Positions 24,314 through 27,989 of a stretch of DNA of 27,989 nt are shown in pieces (within the stretch, counting starts at the first letter, position 1; every line of letters starts with the position of its first letter). The notes below the pieces were generated by a model. That model saw nothing but the letters and a program-made list of their open reading frames with translations. It was not told the DNA's origin and made no database searches. The DNA comes from Syntrophaceae bacterium UBA2210 (GTDB lineage Bacteria > Desulfobacterota > Syntrophia > Syntrophales > UBA2210). Where the stretch lies: assembly GCA_002327865.1 (NCBI GenBank), contig DCUQ01000025.1, forward strand, positions 1,288 to 29,276, given 5' to 3'. Both the position numbers and the translations under genes were made by a program.

Positions 24314-25093
24314 TTAAAACATTATGGCTGTCAGAAAATAGTCACTTATAAGGATCGATACGGACGCAAGAACAACAGCTTCCGTAGTAGCCTTTCCCAC
24401 ACCTTCAGCCCCCCCGGTTGTGTTAAACCCTTTATAGCATCCTATCAGAGACAGGATAAGTCCGAAAAACGCCGCCTTGATAAGGCCGTTATAAATATCG
24501 CCGAGATCGACAAGTTTATTGATATTGTTTACAAAAGCGCCTGAATTAATGCCCAGGACGGGTACACCGACAAAATATCCTCCCAGGATTCCCATAAAAT
24601 CGGACACAATGGTAAGGGCGGGAAGCATTATAACTCCTGCGACTACCCTGGGAACGATGAGGTGTTTAACAGGGTTAGCCGCCATTACATACAGGGCGTC
24701 TATCTGCTCTGTGACACGCATTGTTCCCAATTCCGCCGCCATCGCCGAACCGGCTCTCGCAGTCACCATCAAGGCAGTGAGAACAGGGCCCAGCTCCCTT
24801 GTCATTCCCAACGCGACGGTGGAACCAACAAGACTTTCCGCATTGAACATTCTGAATCCGTAATAACCCTGCAGGGCCATTACCATGCCGGTGAACGTAC
24901 CGGTGAGAACAACTACAAAGATCGACTTGACACCGACAAACTCCATCTGTTTGAAGATAAGACGCAACTTCAGCGGAGGACGCAGTAACCACATCAAAAC
25001 TGAAAGGAAGAGGATGAGAATTCTCCCCATCTCCTCGACATTCTCTAGGACGGCCCTTCCGAAATTGTCGATTGTTACGGCGACTTTATTCAT
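24314..25093 (-). CDS. mlaE: phospholipid ABC transporter permease MlaE
   Basis: A 259-residue permease of the MlaE family, which dimerises in the inner membrane and holds the MCE ring. About five to six hydrophobic segments are visible (25-45, 53-80, 93-115, 148-175, 195-220, 235-257). The conserved coupling region RELGPVLTALMVTARAGSAMAAELGTMRVTEQIDAL (about 99-134) contains the Glu and Arg motifs known in the family. The start follows the ddl stop by 17 bp with a weak GGTG site, and a small hairpin overlaps that stop. Confidence 0.94.
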   Translation of the reverse strand: MNKVAVTIDNFGRAVLENVEEMGRILILFLSVLMWLLRPPLKLRLIFKQMEFVGVKSIFVVVLTGTFTGMVMALQGYYGFRMFNAESLVGSTVALGMTRELGPVLTALMVTARAGSAMAAELGTMRVTEQIDALYVMAANPVKHLIVPRVVAGVIMLPALTIVSDFMGILGGYFVGVPVLGINSGAFVNNINKLVDLGDIYNGLIKAAFFGLILSLIGCYKGFNTTGGAEGVGKATTEAVVLASVSILISDYFLTAIMF

Positions 25094-25104
25094 AAAACAC
25101 CGGT

Positions 25105-25120
25105 GCCGTTTTACAACGGC
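25105..25120 (-). other. intercistronic hairpin at the ddl stop codon
   Basis: GCCGTT-GTAA-AACGGC on the minus strand, a perfect six-base stem whose loop contains the ligase stop codon, just before the mlaE ribosome binding site. No T tract follows directly, so it may tune mRNA stability or mlaE initiation rather than terminate. Confidence 0.4.
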
Positions 25121-26175
25121 CCCCTTTTGCTCGAGTGTGCCTCTAAAGATAACTGTATGATCCTGCTTATCAATTCAGATTGCGTGATCCCGGAAGCCGC
25201 CGCCTGGTGGAAAAGTACCGTGGAAGGCGTCATACCGGGCAGGCTGTTCGGTTCGAGTACCACTACCCGCCCATCGTCCTGAACAAACATATCTATTCTT
25301 GCGTAGACTTTCAGCCCCAAAGCCACAAACGCCCGTACAGCTGCCTCCTTTATCCTGTTCAGGAGATCCTCCGGCAGTCTTGCGGGTGTCTTGTTTTCTC
25401 CCTGACCGTACAGGAATTTGTCTTCCAGAGAAAGAATCCCCCTTGTCGGTATAGTTTCCGAAGGTACGAGTGCAACGGGCATATTGTTGCCTATAATACC
25501 ACAGGTTACTTCCATTCCCTCAATGAATTCTTCCACCAGCACCACGTTATCCCAGTCGAGCGCTTCCGCAACCGCACCGGAAACATCTTCCAGTGACGCA
25601 ACCTTTCTTACAGCGGTACTGCATCCCTCGCGGGCCGGTTTGACCACACAGGGTAACCCGATTTCTCGTTCTATCTCTTCGAAGACAGTTTCCCTCCCGC
25701 TTTCCCAACGCCTGATATCGACAGCTATCGTGCGCGGAACATCTATACCGCTCATTGCAAGCACTTTTCTGGAGGCATACTTATCCATGCCAAGCGCCGA
25801 GGCAAGAACACCGGAACCCACATAAGGAACATGCAGAAGTTCCAGGAGTCCCTGGATACAACCGTCTTCACCGTACTTGCCGTGGAGACCCGGATATATA
25901 ATATCAACAAGTGTTTTCAATTCCTCATACGGAACCTTCTTCGCTTCATCTTTCAAATCGCACTCTATATCTCCGGTCGAATTCCGCATCAACATTTTTA
26001 CCGGTATCTCCCACAGAAGACCACTGCTGTCCATAAAAAGCGCTAAGGGAAGATATCGCTTGCGGTCTATCTTACCGAATATATTTCTCCCGCTCTCCAG
26101 CGATATTTCCTTCTCAGAAGAGATCCCTCCCATTATAATGCCGACCCTGATTTTCCCCTGATGATCCGAATTCAC
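25111..26175 (-). CDS. D-alanine-D-alanine ligase family protein, copy A (altered triad)
   Basis: A 354-residue ATP-grasp enzyme of the Ddl family. GGISSEKEISLESG (16-29, Glu21 equals E. coli DdlB E15), HGKYGEDGCIQG, LGMDK, KPAREG, RIDMFV (Asp295) and EPNSLPGMTPS (Glu308, Asn310) are visible; the metal ligands are intact. The substrate triad is not: the DdlB Ser150 position is Cys185, and the omega-loop FYxYxxKY reads ILSLEDKF, so Tyr216 becomes Phe254. Tyr to Phe at this site is linked to D-Ala-D-lactate activity in Leuconostoc Ddl and in engineered DdlB, so specificity may differ from D-Ala-D-Ala. The start is GTG with AAGGA six bases upstream. It follows copy B by 68 bp, shares the same C-terminal R/K-G-P-L ending, and precedes mlaE. 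Confidence 0.85.
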   Translation of the reverse strand: MNSDHQGKIRVGIIMGGISSEKEISLESGRNIFGKIDRKRYLPLALFMDSSGLLWEIPVKMLMRNSTGDIECDLKDEAKKVPYEELKTLVDIIYPGLHGKYGEDGCIQGLLELLHVPYVGSGVLASALGMDKYASRKVLAMSGIDVPRTIAVDIRRWESGRETVFEEIEREIGLPCVVKPAREGCSTAVRKVASLEDVSGAVAEALDWDNVVLVEEFIEGMEVTCGIIGNNMPVALVPSETIPTRGILSLEDKFLYGQGENKTPARLPEDLLNRIKEAAVRAFVALGLKVYARIDMFVQDDGRVVVLEPNSLPGMTPSTVLFHQAAASGITQSELISRIIQLSLEAHSSKRGPL

Positions 26176-26243
26176 AAATTGTCCTTCCCGATTGTTTTAT
26201 ACGTTCCGTTGACCGGCACAAAATTATCCGATGCTGCTTCCGG

Positions 26244-27299
26244 TTATAATGGTCCCTTCTTCCCGCGATGAACCCTGACTGAGATGTCGATAAGTTCGGA
26301 TACGATCATCGATGGAAGCATGCCGGCTTCCGCTGCCTGCTCGAAGAAGAAAGACGAGGGAGCCATGCCTGAAGACGAATTGGGATCTGTAATCAAAACC
26401 CTGCCGTTTTCCAGGACAAACCCGTCTATGCGCCCGTACGATCTGAAGCAAAGGGTTTTGAACGCTATGATAACATCTTTCTTAATCCGATCGACCACGT
26501 CTTCCGAAATATTTTTAGGTGGTGTAAATTTGCTGCATCTTCCCGGCATGTATTTATCATCGTACGAGTAGAAATCACTCTGCGGATGGATTTCCGTAAC
26601 CCCCAGCACATAAGGCCCAACTTCTCTTTCCAATACGATGCACGAGAATTCAATGCCTTTGAGATATTCCTCGACAAGCACATCCCTGTCCCACCTCAAG
26701 GCATCGGACATCCCTTTTTCAAGCATGTTCATATTCCGTACGATGGTAACACCGACACTGGAACCTTCCCTGACAGGTTTCACCACAAAAGGCAAATCGA
26801 AGGTCTCCGTTATCTTTTTCCTGACACACGCCTCGTCCTGCAGCCATTCATCTTCTCCAAAAACAAGGCTCTCCGGCACATCGATTCCGGCTTCACCCAG
26901 TATTTTCTGCTGCACACTCTTGTCCATTCCCAGCGCCGAGGCCAGGACACCCGGGCCGGTGTATGGAATTCCCATAAGTTCCAGAGCTCCCTGAATGCAC
27001 CCGTCATCGCCGTATTTTCCATGAAGGGAAATAAAGGCAAAATCTATTTCATCCTTTAACTGCTCATAGGATATACGCCTTGCGTCTTTTTCGAGACGCT
27101 CTGTTATATCGGTCGTAGTGTTCTGAGACACGAGCTGCCACGGAATAATCCAAAGCCTGCCTTCGCCGTCCATGAATACCGGGATGCCTTCGTATTTTTC
27201 GCTATCCAGATTATCATAAACGTTTCTGCCGCTGTTTAATGAAACCTCCTTTTCGGAAGACATGCCGCCCAATATTATCCCCACTCTCAACAACTTCAT
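26244..27299 (-). CDS. ddl: D-alanine-D-alanine ligase family protein, copy B
   Basis: A 351-residue ATP-grasp Ddl with a conserved triad: Glu16 in GGMSSEKE, Ser180 in REGSSVG, and Tyr250 in FYSYDDKY of the omega loop. It thus looks like a true D-Ala-D-Ala ligase at the substrate site. The metal-binding end is altered: the usual E-x-N-T-x-P-G-M-T reads DPNSSSGMA, so Glu270 of DdlB is Asp305, and the Pro is lost; Asp292 and Asn307 are kept. ATG at 27299 has AAGGG five bases before it; a TTG one codon earlier is not needed. It follows the unrecognised gene by 24 bp and is a tandem paralogue of copy A. The product would join two D-alanines for peptidoglycan precursors. Confidence 0.87.
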   Translation of the reverse strand: MKLLRVGIILGGMSSEKEVSLNSGRNVYDNLDSEKYEGIPVFMDGEGRLWIIPWQLVSQNTTTDITERLEKDARRISYEQLKDEIDFAFISLHGKYGDDGCIQGALELMGIPYTGPGVLASALGMDKSVQQKILGEAGIDVPESLVFGEDEWLQDEACVRKKITETFDLPFVVKPVREGSSVGVTIVRNMNMLEKGMSDALRWDRDVLVEEYLKGIEFSCIVLEREVGPYVLGVTEIHPQSDFYSYDDKYMPGRCSKFTPPKNISEDVVDRIKKDVIIAFKTLCFRSYGRIDGFVLENGRVLITDPNSSSGMAPSSFFFEQAAEAGMLPSMIVSELIDISVRVHRGKKGPL

Positions 27300-27323
27300 C
27301 AAAACCCTTTTCCCTTCATTACA

Positions 27324-27989
27324 TTACAAATCCCAGATAAATGTCACGCCGCTGTTGGGGAACACCCATTCATCCTCGCCTATGGACAGTTCTACAGTTT
27401 TTCCCTGCTTAGTTGTGATTTCGGGACATGGATGTCTTCCGGCAAAAAAACTTACCGCTCTCACGTTTCTCATATCCGTTTTTTCATAGTCGAGCGATAC
27501 ATTCATGCCTCGTGTGGGATAGGCAAGGTAGGCGGAAACCATCTTGCTGCTTTTGTGTTTTTTAGTTTCTACCTCTATCTCTATCTTTACCTGTCTATTG
27601 AGATATTCTTCAAGATCGCGGCCGCCGCATAACACTTCATATCCTCTGCCGGTATTGCCCGAGCTGATGACAGGCGCATCCCTGCCGTCGATCCTGACCC
27701 GGGTAACCCTGAAATCACCCTCTCCGAGGGGATTGTCCGTACCGTTCAGAAGCCATCGGTATTCACACTTCTCTTCCTCGAACAGCGCGGAAAGTTGAGC
27801 GTCGTTTTGAGCGCAGCCGATGATAAAGAATGTGTCCCGGAGTGTTTTTACATACTCGATGTGCGTCTCTATTTTGAAATAATCGGCATCCGGGACATGA
27901 GATCGTTTTTCCGTATCAGAAAAATCGCTTATCCTGATATCATATCTAAAGCCCATCCTCAATTCCAGTTGACGGTTCTCCCTGCCGAA
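27324..27989 (-). CDS. unrecognised beta-rich protein, 5' end beyond the window
   Basis: An open frame of at least 221 residues that remains open to the window edge; the internal TTG or ATG near 27962 are not convincing starts, so this is probably the C-terminal part of a larger protein. I do not recognise a family. The sequence is rich in predicted strands, with no membrane span, no Cys cluster and no catalytic motif I can name. Its end, around DEWVFPNSGVTFIWDL, and the block YLAYPTRGMNVSLDYE look like a folded beta-sandwich domain. It lies 24 bp upstream of the first ligase gene, so it belongs to the same operon and may be an envelope or regulatory protein. Confidence 0.6.
   Translation of the reverse strand, partial: FGRENRQLELRMGFRYDIRISDFSDTEKRSHVPDADYFKIETHIEYVKTLRDTFFIIGCAQNDAQLSALFEEEKCEYRWLLNGTDNPLGEGDFRVTRVRIDGRDAPVISSGNTGRGYEVLCGGRDLEEYLNRQVKIEIEVETKKHKSSKMVSAYLAYPTRGMNVSLDYEKTDMRNVRAVSFFAGRHPCPEITTKQGKTVELSIGEDEWVFPNSGVTFIWDL

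Noticed and set aside
27324..27962. Treating the edge protein as a defence-system effector domain
   Set aside because: Only a vague resemblance in its strand-rich C-terminus; the neighbours are cell-wall and lipid transport genes and no nucleotidyltransferase, nuclease or TIR partner is visible.

Overview
The window reads as chromosomal DNA of a Gram-negative (diderm, LPS-bearing) bacterium of moderate GC. The order rpsA-sppA-ihfB, the lptF-lptG pair with an LpxH-like hydrolase, and an MlaEFD transporter without a separate MlaC point to Desulfobacterota or a neighbouring deltaproteobacterial-type lineage. This placement is inference from gene order and protein flavour. I see no transposase, integrase, phage gene, CRISPR array, tRNA or rRNA. 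Nearly all coding space is core metabolism, envelope biogenesis and two-component signalling.

Layout. 98-4754 (minus): a compact four-gene run, PHP phosphoesterase, LpxH-like hydrolase, membrane sensor kinase, and a response regulator with a class III adenylate cyclase output; the last two overlap by ATGA. 5097-7330 (plus): lptF-lptG, also overlapping by ATGA, behind a candidate promoter with a long leader. 7481-10617 (minus): DUF502 membrane protein, an unusual metK and a short-type ahcY, i.e. the SAM/SAH cycle. 10755-11971 (minus): panC-panD, preceded by a structured leader ending in an intrinsic terminator. 12362-12637 (plus): a stand-alone sigma region 4 protein with a cysteine-rich N-terminus. 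12915-15860 (minus): rpsA-sppA-ihfB. 16008-19084 (minus): a PilS/PilR-like pair. 19426-20949 (plus): a DUF4301 protein behind a promoter region dense in inverted repeats. 21084-21982 (minus): an HExxH protein and an FmdB-type zinc ribbon protein. 22084-27989 (minus): an operon entering from outside the window with an unrecognised protein, two tandem D-Ala-D-Ala-ligase-like ATP-grasp enzymes, mlaE, mlaF and an MCE protein whose C-terminus looks like an outer-membrane beta-barrel.

Most interesting points. (1) The panC leader has two mutually exclusive folds: a 7-bp closing stem (CGGGAGG/CCTCCCG) uses the same bases as the 5' arm of a terminator placed just before the panC ribosome binding site, so it looks like a riboswitch or attenuator. 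(2) The two tandem Ddl paralogues carry complementary active-site changes: one has lost the Ser and Tyr of the Glu-Ser-Tyr triad (Cys and Phe instead), the other has a changed metal-ligand segment. (3) The MCE protein appears to combine an inner-membrane anchor, MCE domain, helical linker and beta-barrel in one chain, and shares an operon with the ligases. (4) The small sigma-4 protein with six cysteines may be a redox- or metal-responsive regulator. No defence system or mobile cassette is visible inside the window; the truncated beta-rich protein at the right edge is the only gene whose context is cut off.
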